From contig NZ_ML660053.1 of NCBI RefSeq assembly GCF_007004665.1, positions 620,001 through 684,000 on the forward strand: a DNA stretch of 64,000 bases, given 5' to 3'. Each line of letters begins with the position of its first letter. Positions within the stretch are counted from its first letter, which is position 1. Origin of the DNA: Denitrobaculum tricleocarpae. Lineage in GTDB: Bacteria; Pseudomonadota; Alphaproteobacteria; Kiloniellales; Kiloniellaceae. The notes below the pieces were generated by a model. It was not told the DNA's origin and searched no databases. It saw only the letters and a list, made by a program, of their open reading frames with translations. This document shows positions 52,798-62,823 of this stretch, piece by piece. The translations under genes were made by a program, and so were the position numbers.

Positions 52798-54390
52798 ATG
52801 AGAGATTTTCAGGCGGGCGGCCGATCCCCGGCTTACGGCGAGAAGGGTATGGTCGCGACGTCGCACCCTGAAGCTTCTTTGGCAGCCCTGGATCAACTGC
52901 GCGCCGGCGGAAATGCGGTTGATGCCGCGCTGGCGGCGATTTCGACACTCTGCGTCGTCGAACCTCACATGACCGGCATCGGGGGCGATTGTTTCGTTCT
53001 CTATAGCCCCGCAAATGGGCCGAAAGCAGGGCAGGTGATTGCCCTGAATGGCTCCGGCTGCGCGCCCTCTGGGATGACGTCCGCTGCGCTGCTGGAACAG
53101 GGGATCACCGAGATCGATTACCAGAGCGCGCACGCGGTCACTGTGCCGGGTGCGATCGATGCCTGGTGCCGTTTGCACGAAGCCTACGGCTCGCGCCCGA
53201 TGGATGCGCTTTTCGCCCGGGCGATCGAACTTGGCGAGGAAGGGTACCGGGTGCTTCCGCGCATCGCGCTGGACTGGGCCGATAATACCGAACGCCTGAT
53301 GAAAGATGCCAACGCGACAGCTGCCTTTCTTCCGGGGGGAAAAGCGCCTGCAGCGGGGGATCGCCACGCGCAACCCGCACTGGCCCGGACGCTGCGCACC
53401 ATAGCCGCCAAAGGCAGGAAAGGCTTTTACGAGGGCGCGGTGGCTGAAGATATGGTTGCGGCTCTCCGTGCGCTCGGCGGCTTCCATAGCCTCGAAGACT
53501 TTGCCGTGCAGAGCAGCGAGTTCGTCGAGCCGATCAAGACCAGCTACCGGGACCACGAGGTTTATGAGTGTCCGCCGAATGGGCAGGGCGTGATCGCGCT
53601 TATGATCCTGAACCAGCTTTCCAGGCTCGGTTTTGACGGTAACCTGCCGGAGCTGGACCGGGTTCATCTTCTGGCCGAGGCGACCAAGTTGGGTTACGCC
53701 AGCCGGGACCAGTACCTGGCCGACCCCGCAAAGGCCGAAGTTCCGGTAGAACGATTACTTTCAGACTCTTATGCCGATAAGCTGAGGAAGCAGATCAAAT
53801 TGAAGTCTGCCCTGGTGACGCCGGATACGGACCTGCCCGAGCACAAGGACACGGTCTATCTGACCATTGTCGACCGGGACGGCAACGCCATCTCCTTCAT
53901 CAATTCGATCTTCCAAGCTTTCGGCAGCACGCGTCTCGCGCCCAAATCAGGTGTTATGCTGCACAACCGCGGTGCCAGCTTCCGGGTTTCCAACGAACAT
54001 CCGAATGGGATCGCACCGGGCAAACGGCCCTTGCACACCATCATTCCCGGCATGGTTATGCGCGGCGGCAAGGCCGCAATGCCCTTCGGCGTCATGGGGG
54101 GGCACTACCAGGCGACCGGCCATGCCAACTTCCTGTCGCGGGTTCTCGATGAGGGCGTGGACGTTCAGCAGGCCCTGGAATGGCCGCGCAGCTTCGCCTC
54201 CGACGGTGAGCTGAAAATCGAAGTCGGATACGACGAGACGGTCTACAAAGGATTGGCAGCGCGCGGTCATCAAGTCGTCTGGGCGGACCGGGCGATTGGC
54301 GGCGGTCAAGCTATCTGGATCGATCACGCACGCGGAGTGCTGGTTGGAGGATCGGATCCCCGAAAAGACGGCTGCGCGCTCGGTCTGTAA
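52798..54390 (+). CDS. Gamma-glutamyltransferase family protein (YwrD-like)
   Basis: 530 residues from the ATG at 52798 (GGGAGAG upstream). Large-subunit features are MVATSHPEASLAALDQLRAG, NAVDAALAAISTLCVVEPHM and GIGGDCFVLY. The self-processing site lies at HKDTVYLTIVDRDGNAISF: the nucleophilic Thr that becomes the new N-terminus is kept, while the next residues are Val-Tyr, not the Thr-His-Tyr of E. coli Ggt. The C-terminal small subunit includes GNAISFINSIFQAFGSTRLA and PGKRPLHTIIPGMV. These enzymes cleave gamma-glutamyl bonds of glutathione and relatives. No signal peptide is seen, so it is probably cytoplasmic. A glutathione S-transferase gene follows after 36 bp. Confidence 0.93.
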   Translation: MRDFQAGGRSPAYGEKGMVATSHPEASLAALDQLRAGGNAVDAALAAISTLCVVEPHMTGIGGDCFVLYSPANGPKAGQVIALNGSGCAPSGMTSAALLEQGITEIDYQSAHAVTVPGAIDAWCRLHEAYGSRPMDALFARAIELGEEGYRVLPRIALDWADNTERLMKDANATAAFLPGGKAPAAGDRHAQPALARTLRTIAAKGRKGFYEGAVAEDMVAALRALGGFHSLEDFAVQSSEFVEPIKTSYRDHEVYECPPNGQGVIALMILNQLSRLGFDGNLPELDRVHLLAEATKLGYASRDQYLADPAKAEVPVERLLSDSYADKLRKQIKLKSALVTPDTDLPEHKDTVYLTIVDRDGNAISFINSIFQAFGSTRLAPKSGVMLHNRGASFRVSNEHPNGIAPGKRPLHTIIPGMVMRGGKAAMPFGVMGGHYQATGHANFLSRVLDEGVDVQQALEWPRSFASDGELKIEVGYDETVYKGLAARGHQVVWADRAIGGGQAIWIDHARGVLVGGSDPRKDGCALGL

Positions 54391-54426
54391 GGGGTCGGGA
54401 ACACCCATCCAAACCTGAAGGAGCTG

Positions 54427-55074
54427 ATGATGTTGAAGATCTGGGGGCGGCGCAATTCCTCAAATGTCCAGAAAGTCATGTGGCTGATCGGTGAACTGGA
54501 GATCCCGCATGAACGGATCGACGCGGGTGGCTCCTACAGCAAGCTGGATAGCCCTGAATTCCGTCACTTGAACCCCCATGGCAAGATCCCCGTTCTTGAG
54601 GATGGGGGCCTGGTGATCTGGGAATCCCACGCAATCCTGCGCTACCTTGCCGCCCGTTATGGTGCCGAGCATTTCTGGCCGACGGATCTCGCGGTGCGGG
54701 CGACTGGCGACCAGTGGATCGAATGGACGCAGACGACCCTTTTACGCGGTTTTTCCGATGTGTTCTGGGGCTTCTACAGAACGCCTGAGCAGGAGCGGGA
54801 TCCCGCCTTCATCAAAGGGGCCCTCGCGCGCTTAAATGGCGACTTTGAGCTGCTGGACGGTATTCTCGCGGGCCGACGGTTCCTGCTTGGCGATCAACTT
54901 TCCCTGGCCGATATCCCGGCGGGCATGGCGCTCTATCGCTATTTCGAAATGGAGATCGCACGGCCGTCGCTGCCGAATGTAGAGGCCTGGTACGCCGAAC
55001 TGCAAAAACGCGAGGCCTACCGCGCGCACGTGATGGTGCCTTTCGACGAGCTCTATGGCCGCCTGAGCTTCTAA
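54427..55074 (+). CDS. Glutathione S-transferase family protein
   Basis: 215 residues. The thioredoxin-fold N-terminal domain contains LKIWGRRNSSNVQKVMWLIG with Ser/Asn at the catalytic position, NPHGKIPVLEDGGLVIWES with the cis-Pro and the Glu-Ser that bind the gamma-glutamyl moiety. The helical C-terminal domain has FLLGDQLSLADIPAGMALYR. Two tandem ATG codons at 54427 and 54430 follow AAGGAG. With the upstream gamma-glutamyltransferase it suggests a glutathione-conjugate handling unit. Substrate unknown. Confidence 0.94.
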   Translation: MMLKIWGRRNSSNVQKVMWLIGELEIPHERIDAGGSYSKLDSPEFRHLNPHGKIPVLEDGGLVIWESHAILRYLAARYGAEHFWPTDLAVRATGDQWIEWTQTTLLRGFSDVFWGFYRTPEQERDPAFIKGALARLNGDFELLDGILAGRRFLLGDQLSLADIPAGMALYRYFEMEIARPSLPNVEAWYAELQKREAYRAHVMVPFDELYGRLSF

Positions 55075-55154
55075 GTCTGCGCCTGCGACGACGTTTTTAT
55101 GGCAAAAAGCCGCCGTCTGGGATTTAATCCAGGCAGCAACGGAGTGAAGGCGGT

Positions 55155-55670
55155 ATGTACCAGATCGACACCCACGACAAGGTCGTTGAGCTCCGCGATC
55201 TGCCGCAGATGGATCCTGCCGCGCCCTTGCCGGCCTTGGTCGCCAATGAGCAATACGTTGATCTGATCTACCTCATCGTGGAACAGGATCCGGATTGGGA
55301 CGGTACAACCTCGACAATGGTGACGACCGACACGGAACGCGGGCAGGTCGCCTGCATCCGCTTCGATCGCGTATGGAGCCACTCTTGGGGCGCGCCCGGT
55401 GACGAAACCCTGGTGAGCCATCCCCTGGCGGCGCGCGGTTTGACCTACTATTCGGTCTTCGAGGTCCTCAATTCCTCCTGGGTGCGTTTACTGGAACGCA
55501 TGAATTCCGTGCATCCTCGCCATAGCCCCAGCTTCTTCGACTCGGCACGGCATTTCATCTTTACCTTTCACGACAGCACCTTCGAATGTGTCGCCGACAG
55601 CTATGAGGCCCGGGTCGCCAGAGGATCCATCGCGTCTGTTGCGGCCACGCTGCCGTCGACCTGGCGCTGA
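55155..55670 (+). CDS. Unrecognised 171-residue protein
   Basis: The ATG at 55155 follows GGAGTGAAGG. The protein has YVDLIYLIVEQDPDWDGTTS, VACIRFDRVWSHSWGAPGDE, TYYSVFEVLNSSWVRLLER and HFIFTFHDSTFECVADSYEA. It is rich in aromatic residues and His, without a signal peptide or membrane segment. The look is of a small soluble single-domain protein. It follows the glutathione S-transferase gene by 80 bp on the same strand and is convergent with a DMT gene. I do not recognise the family. Confidence 0.8.
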   Translation: MYQIDTHDKVVELRDLPQMDPAAPLPALVANEQYVDLIYLIVEQDPDWDGTTSTMVTTDTERGQVACIRFDRVWSHSWGAPGDETLVSHPLAARGLTYYSVFEVLNSSWVRLLERMNSVHPRHSPSFFDSARHFIFTFHDSTFECVADSYEARVARGSIASVAATLPSTWR

Positions 55671-55683
55671 TATCCTCTGGACG

Positions 55684-56652
55684 CTATTTCCGCCGCCGTT
55701 GAAGGCGCGCTAACCAAAGGCCGCCAAAGGCCACCAGCAGGCAGCCCGTGACGGTAATGCCGTCCGGGAGCAGGTCGAAGAAAAGTACGTCGATAAAAGT
55801 CGCAAAGACCATCGAGCTGTATTTGAAGGGCGTGATCAAGGATATAGCCGCAAAGCGGACCGACCAGATGTTGCAGATCTGACCCAGGATCGCGACCGGC
55901 CCCATGCAGCAGATAAGGAGCAGGGTTCTTTGGTCCAATGGCTCCCAGAGCAGAAACGCGGGTATGGCCAGGGCGAGGGAAGCAACGGTGTTTACGTAGA
56001 GCAGGACCCGGGCCAGGGGTTCGCGTCTGGAGACGTGGGTCAGGACCGCCATCTCGCCCGCCATCGTGATGGCACCGATCAGTGCGATGAAGGCCGCAGG
56101 ATTGCTCTGAAAGGTCGCAATGAGGTCGGTGGAGGGGCGTGCCACCACCAAGGCGCCGGCCAGGCAGAGGAACGATGCAATCCAGGCCAGGCCGGCGATG
56201 CGTTCACCGAAAAAGATGAAGGCCAGGATGATCGCGAAGACACCGTTGGTCAGGCCGATGGCCGTTGCGTTCGCCAGGGGCATATGCGTTGCCGCGTAGA
56301 CCCCGCAGACCACGGAGGCAATGCCGAGACTTGCGCGGAAGAGGTGCCACTGCGGCTGCGGAGAGATCAAGGATACGCCTTTGCGATGCGTGGCCACCGC
56401 CAGCGGGAGCACCGCAAGAAAACCACCGAAATAGCGGATGAAGGCGATTTGCAGACCGGGCACGTCGTGTCCGCTGCTGGCTGGGCCCGCGAATTTCGGC
56501 AGGGCAAACATGATGGTGAAGAGCGCTGTCCCCATGAGGGCGAGCAGGATTCCCTTCAAAGCTGCCCCAGGGTCGTCCTGTAGGCCTGGAGTTTTCACGT
56601 TGCTGGAGGGGATTGGCGCTTTTGTGATGGAAAGAGACGAATTCGGCGTCAT
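55684..56652 (-). CDS. DMT-superfamily (EamA) inner-membrane transporter
   Basis: 322 residues from the ATG at 56652 (GCAGGA upstream); a longer frame to 56712 runs into the operator. Ten hydrophobic segments in two EamA repeats, e.g. KGILLALMGTALFTIMFALP, AFIRYFGGFLAVLPLAVAT, HMPLANATAIGLTNGVFAII and the final VTGCLLVAFGGLWLARL. Paralogue of the DMT gene at 28334-29254. Likely an exporter of a small metabolite. Divergent from the next LysR gene, with a long inverted repeat between them. Confidence 0.9.
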   Translation of the reverse strand: MTPNSSLSITKAPIPSSNVKTPGLQDDPGAALKGILLALMGTALFTIMFALPKFAGPASSGHDVPGLQIAFIRYFGGFLAVLPLAVATHRKGVSLISPQPQWHLFRASLGIASVVCGVYAATHMPLANATAIGLTNGVFAIILAFIFFGERIAGLAWIASFLCLAGALVVARPSTDLIATFQSNPAAFIALIGAITMAGEMAVLTHVSRREPLARVLLYVNTVASLALAIPAFLLWEPLDQRTLLLICCMGPVAILGQICNIWSVRFAAISLITPFKYSSMVFATFIDVLFFDLLPDGITVTGCLLVAFGGLWLARLQRRRK

Positions 56653-56710
56653 GGAGGTCCTGCAGAGGTTTTGGCGATGAAGAGCGCTTGTCTGACTGCA
56701 GGAATAGCGC

Positions 56711-56765
56711 ATTCAAAAATGAAGCTGTATAATCTCTTATTAATAACTATTATTCGTTTTTGAAT
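56711..56765. promoter_or_regulatory. Long inverted repeat between DMT and LysR genes
   Basis: ATTCAAAAATGAA (56711-56723) and TTCGTTTTTGAAT (56753-56765) are 13-bp arms with one mismatch, 29 bp apart. Between them lies the 10-bp palindrome TTATTAATAA (56737-56746). The layout in a 145-bp AT-rich divergent gap suits binding of a LysR tetramer to two sites flanking a promoter. Confidence 0.65.
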
Positions 56766-56797
56766 AGGTAAATCGATACGAAAAGGCTTTTGAAGTT

Positions 56798-57694
56798 ATG
56801 GGTTCCGTCATGAATTGGGACGATGTCCGCGTGTTCTGCGCGGTGGCGCGCCTGGGCACGCTCTCGGCGGCGGCCAGAGAACTAAAGCTGAGTCAGCCGA
56901 CGGTGGGCCGCCGGATTCAGAGCCTTGAAGAATCGCTTTCCGCGCGCCTCTTCGACAAGCGCCCGGACGGTTTTGTCCTGGCGCCGGCCGGTATCGAACT
57001 GCTGCCCCTGGCCGAGCAGATGACCCGCTCCGCCGACGTTATCCAGCGGCGGCGGGACTCCTTTTCCGAGGAACTCACGGGAACGCTCAGAATCTCGACA
57101 CCGGAGCAGATGGCTATGTTCCTGACGGAGCAGCTACCGGACCTGAGAGCGGCCTTGCCTGAAATCGAGTGGGAGGTCGCCGTCTCCCATGTGCAGGTCA
57201 ATCTGACGCGGCGGGAGGCGGATCTCCTGATCCGGGAATGCCTGCCTGAGAATTCCAGCCTGATATCCCGAAAGCTTGGGCGCGTCGCCTATGCCGTTTA
57301 CGGCGCGCATGATTACGTCGAACGCTTCCCGCAAAGCCGGACCGATGCGCGTTTCGACCTTTGCGATTGGGTCGGGTATGACGAGGCCCACGCGCACTTC
57401 GGCAGTCAAAAGTGGCTTGATAAACACCGCGACCGCACTCCGGAGACCCGAACCAACAATGGCCTCGTGCTGGTTGAGGCGGTTCGGCGGGGCTGTGGTC
57501 TCGCAGTCTTGCCCTGCTACGCCGCAGAAACGGTGACCGGACTGCAACGGGTCTCGCCGGTTATACCTGAGCTGGTTGTGGATCAGTGGTTACTGGTGCA
57601 CCGCGATCTTCTGCGCACACCGCGTGTCCGGGCTGCCATCGACGTAATCGTCGAGCTTTTCAAACGCCATGAGCGGCGCTTGCTGGGAAGCTGA
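56798..57694 (+). CDS. LysR-family regulator
   Basis: 298 residues from the ATG at 56798; an ATG at 56810 is the alternative but has no ribosome binding site. The helix-turn-helix is WDDVRVFCAVARLGTLSAAA with LSQPTVGRRIQSLEESL. The effector domain includes LRISTPEQMAMFLTEQL, RREADLLIRECLP and EAVRRGCGLAVLPCYAAE. It is divergent from the DMT transporter gene, its probable target, and convergent with the aldolase gene, whose stop is 1 bp away. Confidence 0.93.
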   Translation: MGSVMNWDDVRVFCAVARLGTLSAAARELKLSQPTVGRRIQSLEESLSARLFDKRPDGFVLAPAGIELLPLAEQMTRSADVIQRRRDSFSEELTGTLRISTPEQMAMFLTEQLPDLRAALPEIEWEVAVSHVQVNLTRREADLLIRECLPENSSLISRKLGRVAYAVYGAHDYVERFPQSRTDARFDLCDWVGYDEAHAHFGSQKWLDKHRDRTPETRTNNGLVLVEAVRRGCGLAVLPCYAAETVTGLQRVSPVIPELVVDQWLLVHRDLLRTPRVRAAIDVIVELFKRHERRLLGS

Positions 57695-57695
57695 T

Positions 57696-58514
57696 TCAGT
57701 ATCCACTCTTATCGGTTGGGTCGGCTTCGGCGCCGCCGGTGCCAAGCAGTTCACGGGTCTGACTGACGCTCTCTGACGCCGCAGCGGCGAGCAGCCGGAC
57801 GTCGTTGGCCAGCGTGGTCAGATCGAAGCCCCAGCCGATGGCTTTGGCGGCGTAGGCCGGGCTGCCGCAGTGCAGAGCCGCGCGGATTCCCGCGTTCTTG
57901 GCGGCAGCCAGGATCCTTTTGATCGCCTCCACCATCTCCGGCTCTTCCCGGTCGAAGCCCGGCGGCAGGCTGCCGTTGCTCACGCCCAATGTCAGGTCGG
58001 CGGGGCCGATGTAAACGCCATCCAGCCCCGGTGTGGAGACGATATCTTCCAGGTTCGCCATGGCCTCCGCCGTTTCGATCATGGCGAGACAGAGGATCTC
58101 GTCGTTGGCTTCCCCAGCGTAGTTCGTGCCGGCGGAAAAGTTCACGCGCGTCGGGCCGAAGCTGCGGGTGCCTTTGGGGGGATAACGCATGTAGGAGACC
58201 AGTTGTTCGGCCTCCGCGCGCGAATTGACCATGGGGCAGATGACACCGTAAGCCCCGGCGTCGAGCACCTTCATGATGATACCGGGCTCCAGCCAGGGCA
58301 CGCGCGCCAGGGGCGTGACACCACTCGCCCGCATGGCCTGTAGCATGGGCAGCGCACCGCTGTAGTCGACGGCGCCGTGCTGGAGGTCGACGGTCAGGCT
58401 ATCGTAGCCCTGTGCCGCCATGATCTCGGCTGAAAAGGAGTTGCCGATGGAGAGCCAGCCGTTGAGGGCGGGTTTGTTCTGGTCCCACAGGCTTTTCAGT
58501 CCGTTCTTGATCAT
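57696..58514 (-). CDS. HpcH/HpaI aldolase/citrate lyase family protein
   Basis: 272 residues from the ATG at 58514, preceded by AGGGAAG; an upstream in-frame start to 58577 is not supported. Family motifs are GWLSIGNSFSAEIMAAQGYD, LTVDLQHGAVDYSGALPML with the catalytic His, LDAGAYGVICPMVNSRAEAE, TRSFGPTR and VYIGPADLTLGVS with metal-binding Glu/Asp. These class II aldolases split 2-oxo-4-hydroxy acids into pyruvate and an aldehyde. It ends the polyol locus, 81 bp after the HAD gene, and may cleave an oxidised sugar acid; the link is inferred. Confidence 0.92.
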   Translation of the reverse strand: MIKNGLKSLWDQNKPALNGWLSIGNSFSAEIMAAQGYDSLTVDLQHGAVDYSGALPMLQAMRASGVTPLARVPWLEPGIIMKVLDAGAYGVICPMVNSRAEAEQLVSYMRYPPKGTRSFGPTRVNFSAGTNYAGEANDEILCLAMIETAEAMANLEDIVSTPGLDGVYIGPADLTLGVSNGSLPPGFDREEPEMVEAIKRILAAAKNAGIRAALHCGSPAYAAKAIGWGFDLTTLANDVRLLAAAASESVSQTRELLGTGGAEADPTDKSGY

Positions 58515-58595
58515 GGCGTCTTCCCTGGAATGTTGTTTGCGCGAAGCCCTTATCGAAGCCTCGCTTGCTTCCAGCATTAGAGGAGAAATCGCGCG

Positions 58596-59300
58596 CTAAA
58601 GAAAGGGGGAGAGCTCGGATATCTTTGCGATCACGGCTTTGGGTGAGAGGGCTTCAAGAGAGAGGCGGTGGCTGTCGGTCTGCGCATGCCCGCCGCCGGT
58701 AAAGCCGACCACCGTCATACCCGCGCGCTGCGCGGCCTCGATGCCCGCTGGACTGTCCTCGATCACCAGGCAATGCCGCGGGTTGACGCCCATCTCCTGC
58801 GCGGCATGCAAAAAGAGGTCTGGCGCGGGTTTGCCGTTCGCGACCATGGTTGCGCTGAAGATGTTGGGTTCGAAATTTGCCCGCAACCCGGTGACCTCCA
58901 GGGAGAGACGAATGCGCTCCAACTGGCTTGAGGAGGCGACGCAGACCGGCAGGTCCAGGTTCTGCATAAGGGCGGCGATACCCGGGATGGGGCGAAGTTC
59001 CCGGCGGTAGAGACTGAAGAGCTGTATCCGCATGGAGTCCAGATCCGCGTCTGAAAATTCGACATTGAATTCGCGGCTCAGAATCTCGGTGGTGGTCGTG
59101 AGGCTCTTGCCGAGGAAGAGACGGTAGCAATCCTCCATGGGGATGGAAGCGCCTTTTAGCGCAATGTTTTGCGACAGGACCTGAAAGGAAAGCGGCTCGC
59201 TGTCGACCAGCACGCCGTCGCAATCGAAGATCACGAGACGCGGGCGTTCGCGCGTCTGAAGCTGCGCGCTTTGCAGGTTACCAGCAGGTGTATCCGCCAT
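58596..59300 (-). CDS. HAD-IA hydrolase (phosphatase/beta-phosphoglucomutase-like)
   Basis: 234 residues. HAD motif I is VIFDCDGVLVDSEPLSF, motif II CVASSSQLERIRLSLE, motif III the Lys of NGKPAPDLFLHAA, motif IV LVIEDSPAGIEAAQRAGM. Motif I with Asp-x-Asp plus a four-helix cap marks the beta-phosphoglucomutase-like group, which dephosphorylates or isomerises sugar phosphates. The start overlaps the upstream SDR gene by 23 bp, so it is co-transcribed with the polyol dehydrogenases. Confidence 0.92.
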   Translation of the reverse strand: MADTPAGNLQSAQLQTRERPRLVIFDCDGVLVDSEPLSFQVLSQNIALKGASIPMEDCYRLFLGKSLTTTTEILSREFNVEFSDADLDSMRIQLFSLYRRELRPIPGIAALMQNLDLPVCVASSSQLERIRLSLEVTGLRANFEPNIFSATMVANGKPAPDLFLHAAQEMGVNPRHCLVIEDSPAGIEAAQRAGMTVVGFTGGGHAQTDSHRLSLEALSPKAVIAKISELSPFL

Positions 59301-60054
59301 CCGCCACCACGATTGATCCGGTCATCAGACTTGCCGCGTCGGATGAGAGGAAGTGTACGATCGATGCGATTTCATCGGGCTGGCCGACCCGTCCCATCGG
59401 TGTCATCTCAAGCCAGGTTTTATACATCTCGGGCTCTTCGGTCATGCCGAATTCGGTCAGGGGCGTTTCGATATAGGTCGGCGCCACCGCGTTGACCCGC
59501 ACGCCGCGCCCGCCCCATTCGGCGGCCAGCGACTTGGTCAACTGGTGCACCGCGGCCTTGGAGGCGTTGTAAAAGGATTGGGGTTGGGGCTTGTTGACGA
59601 TCAGGCCGGACATGGAGCCGATGTTGACGATGGAGCCCTTGCTCTGCTTGAGCATTGCCCGGCCGAAGGCGCGGCAGCACCAGAAGAGGCCGTCCAGATT
59701 GACGTCCAGGTGAAAACGCCAGTGTTCGTCGGTTGTTTCCTCAGCCGGCACGTCACTTTTCGCCACACCCGCGTTGTTCACCAGGATGTCGATTTGGCCA
59801 AATTGGGCGAGGATATCCCCCGAAACCTTTTCGACATGACTTGATTTTGTCACATCCAATGTCATGCCCGAGGCGGTTATCCCCAGGGCCTGCAGCTCAT
59901 CGACGCTGGCCGCCACCCGCTCGGGCAGCAGGTCGAGGACGACGACCGTCGCGCCGGCCTCGCCCAGCGCACGGGCGCAGGCCGCCCCGATGCCCTGTCC
60001 GGCGCCGGTGACCGCCGCAATCTTCCCGTCCAGCTTTAACTTCTCAAGATACAC
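59278..60054 (-). CDS. SDR-family dehydrogenase (polyol dehydrogenase-like)
   Basis: 258 residues from a GTG at 60054 with AAGGAAAC upstream. Features are the cofactor motif TGAGQGIGAACARALGEAG, Asp at the NAD-selecting position (VVLDLLPER), NNAGVAK, and the catalytic Ser (GSMSGLIVNKP), Tyr-x-x-x-Lys as YNASK, and the C-terminal GSIVVADGGYTCW, an ending seen in galactitol/arabinitol-type dehydrogenases. It would oxidise a sugar alcohol with NAD. Second of two SDR genes in the operon; 28 bp after the first. Confidence 0.92.
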   Translation of the reverse strand: MYLEKLKLDGKIAAVTGAGQGIGAACARALGEAGATVVVLDLLPERVAASVDELQALGITASGMTLDVTKSSHVEKVSGDILAQFGQIDILVNNAGVAKSDVPAEETTDEHWRFHLDVNLDGLFWCCRAFGRAMLKQSKGSIVNIGSMSGLIVNKPQPQSFYNASKAAVHQLTKSLAAEWGGRGVRVNAVAPTYIETPLTEFGMTEEPEMYKTWLEMTPMGRVGQPDEIASIVHFLSSDAASLMTGSIVVADGGYTCW

Positions 60055-60082
60055 GCTTCGTTTCCTTAACTAAATACGAGCT

Positions 60083-60864
60083 TCAGCTCATCCAGTTGCC
60101 GCCATCGACGTTGTAGGTCTGGGCGACGATGTAATCGCTTTCACTGCCGGCCAGAAAAATGGCCATGCCGGTGAGGTCTTCGGCGGTGCCCATGCGCCCG
60201 AAGGGCACGGCTTCACCGACCTCTTTTTTCTTCTCGCCGAGGGGCCGGTTTTCCAGTTTGGCGAAGAGGGCGTCGACGCCGTCCCAATGCTCGCCCTCGA
60301 CCACGCCCGGCGCGATGGCGTTCACGTTGATGCCCTGGCCGACCAGGTTCAGTCCGGCCGATTGAGTCAGGCTGATCACGGCGGCCTTGGTGGCGCAGTA
60401 GACCCCGACCAGGGCTTCGCCGCGCCGCCCGGCCTGGCTGGCCATGTTGATGATCTTGCCGCGTCCGCCGCCGGGCCGTCCGAGCGCGATCATGGAGCGC
60501 GCCGCCGCCTGCATCGTAAAGAGCAGGCCGCCGACGTTGATGGAAAAGAGCCGGTCATAGCTCTCGCGGGTGATCTCGGTGATCGGCGCGGCATCGAAGA
60601 GGGCGGCGTTGTTGACTAGGATGTCGAGCCCGCCCCGCTGTTCCTCCACTGTCCCGATGGCGGCATCGATCGAGGCCTGATTCGTGACGTCCATCTCGAC
60701 CGCATAGGCCTGTGCGCCAATTTCCCCCGCGGTCTCGCTGGCGCGCGCCAGGTCGATGTCGGCGATGGCGACCACCGCGCCCTCGCGCACATAGGCCTCG
60801 GCGAAGCTTCGGCCGATGCCGCGGGCGGCCCCGGTGATCAGGGCGGATTTTCCTTCAAGACGTC

Positions 60865-60868
<4 letters not shown>
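60083..60868 (-). CDS. SDR-family sorbitol/polyol dehydrogenase (SmoS-like)
   Basis: 261 residues from a GTG that overlaps the ATPase stop (GTGA). Cofactor motif [19 protein letters not shown], Asp in [22 protein letters not shown], catalytic Ser in [15 protein letters not shown], and the end [13 protein letters not shown], the typical ending of Rhodobacter-type sorbitol dehydrogenase. It would oxidise sorbitol or a related polyol to a ketose with NAD. Its place after the SmoFGK-like transporter supports that role; the exact polyol is not proven. Confidence 0.92.
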
Positions 60869-61866
<998 letters not shown>

Positions 61867-61885
61867 TGTTTTTCTGCTCCGTTCT

Positions 61886-62716
61886 TTACTTTACGGCGCC
61901 AAAGGTCAGGCCGCGCACCAGCTGTTTCTGGCTGAACCAGCCCATGATCAGGATCGGTGCGATGGCCATGGCGGAGGCGGCGGAGAGCTTCGCGTAGAAG
62001 AGGCCTTCGGGGCTGGAATAGCTGGCGATGAAGGCGGTCAGGGGCGCCGCCTTGGAGGCGGTCAGGTTCAGGGTCCAGAAGGCTTCGTTCCAGGCCAGGA
62101 TGATGTTGAGCAAGAGCGTCGAGGCGATGCCCGGCACGGCCATGGGCGTCAGGACATAGAGGATCTCGGCCCAGAGTGTCGCGCCGTCCATGCGCGCGGC
62201 CTCCAGGATCTCGCCCGGGATCTCCTTGAAGTAGGTGAAGAGCATCCAGATGATGATCGGCAGGTTGATCAGGGTCATGACGATCACCAGCCCGGTCCGG
62301 GTATCCAGCAGCCCGAAGTCCCGGAAGATCAGATAGATCGGGATCAGGACGCCGACCGGCGGCAGCATCTTGGTGGAGAGCATCCACATGAGAATGTCTT
62401 TGTTGCGCTTGGCCGGAACGAAGGCCATGGACCAGGCGGTCGGGATCGCGATCAGCAGGCCCAGCAGAGTAGAGCCGACCGAGATGATCACCGAGTTCGC
62501 GAAGTGGCGGAAATAGTTCGAGCGCTGCAGAACCTCGCCGTAGTTCTCCGTCGTCCACTGGAAGAAGAAGAGGGAAGGCGGATCGGCGATGGCCTCGGCC
62601 TCGGTCTTGAAGCTGGTCAGCAGGGTCCAGAGGATCGGAAAGAAGATCGTCAGGCCCACGGCCCAGGCACAGGCGGTGATGACGGCCTTGCGGCGGGTGG
62701 TGACGGCACGGGCCAT
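61886..62716 (-). CDS. Carbohydrate ABC transporter permease (SmoG/MalG-like)
   Basis: 276 residues with six membrane segments, beginning [20 protein letters not shown]. The periplasmic loop holds [20 protein letters not shown], and the coupling motif is [37 protein letters not shown]-like and [12 protein letters not shown] features are typical of MalG-type subunits. GGGAGGA precedes the ATG. It pairs with the SmoF-like permease. Confidence 0.94.
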   Translation of the reverse strand: MARAVTTRRKAVITACAWAVGLTIFFPILWTLLTSFKTEAEAIADPPSLFFFQWTTENYGEVLQRSNYFRHFANSVIISVGSTLLGLLIAIPTAWSMAFVPAKRNKDILMWMLSTKMLPPVGVLIPIYLIFRDFGLLDTRTGLVIVMTLINLPIIIWMLFTYFKEIPGEILEAARMDGATLWAEILYVLTPMAVPGIASTLLLNIILAWNEAFWTLNLTASKAAPLTAFIASYSSPEGLFYAKLSAASAMAIAPILIMGWFSQKQLVRGLTFGAVK

Positions 62717-62823
62717 TAGAGCGTCCTCCCATTATCCGGCAGCACCTGGCTGGGGAGAATTTGGCCGGAGAGAATCCCGCCTTCAAAGACCATCAAATCG
62801 ATCCCGGATGATTTGAACATGCT

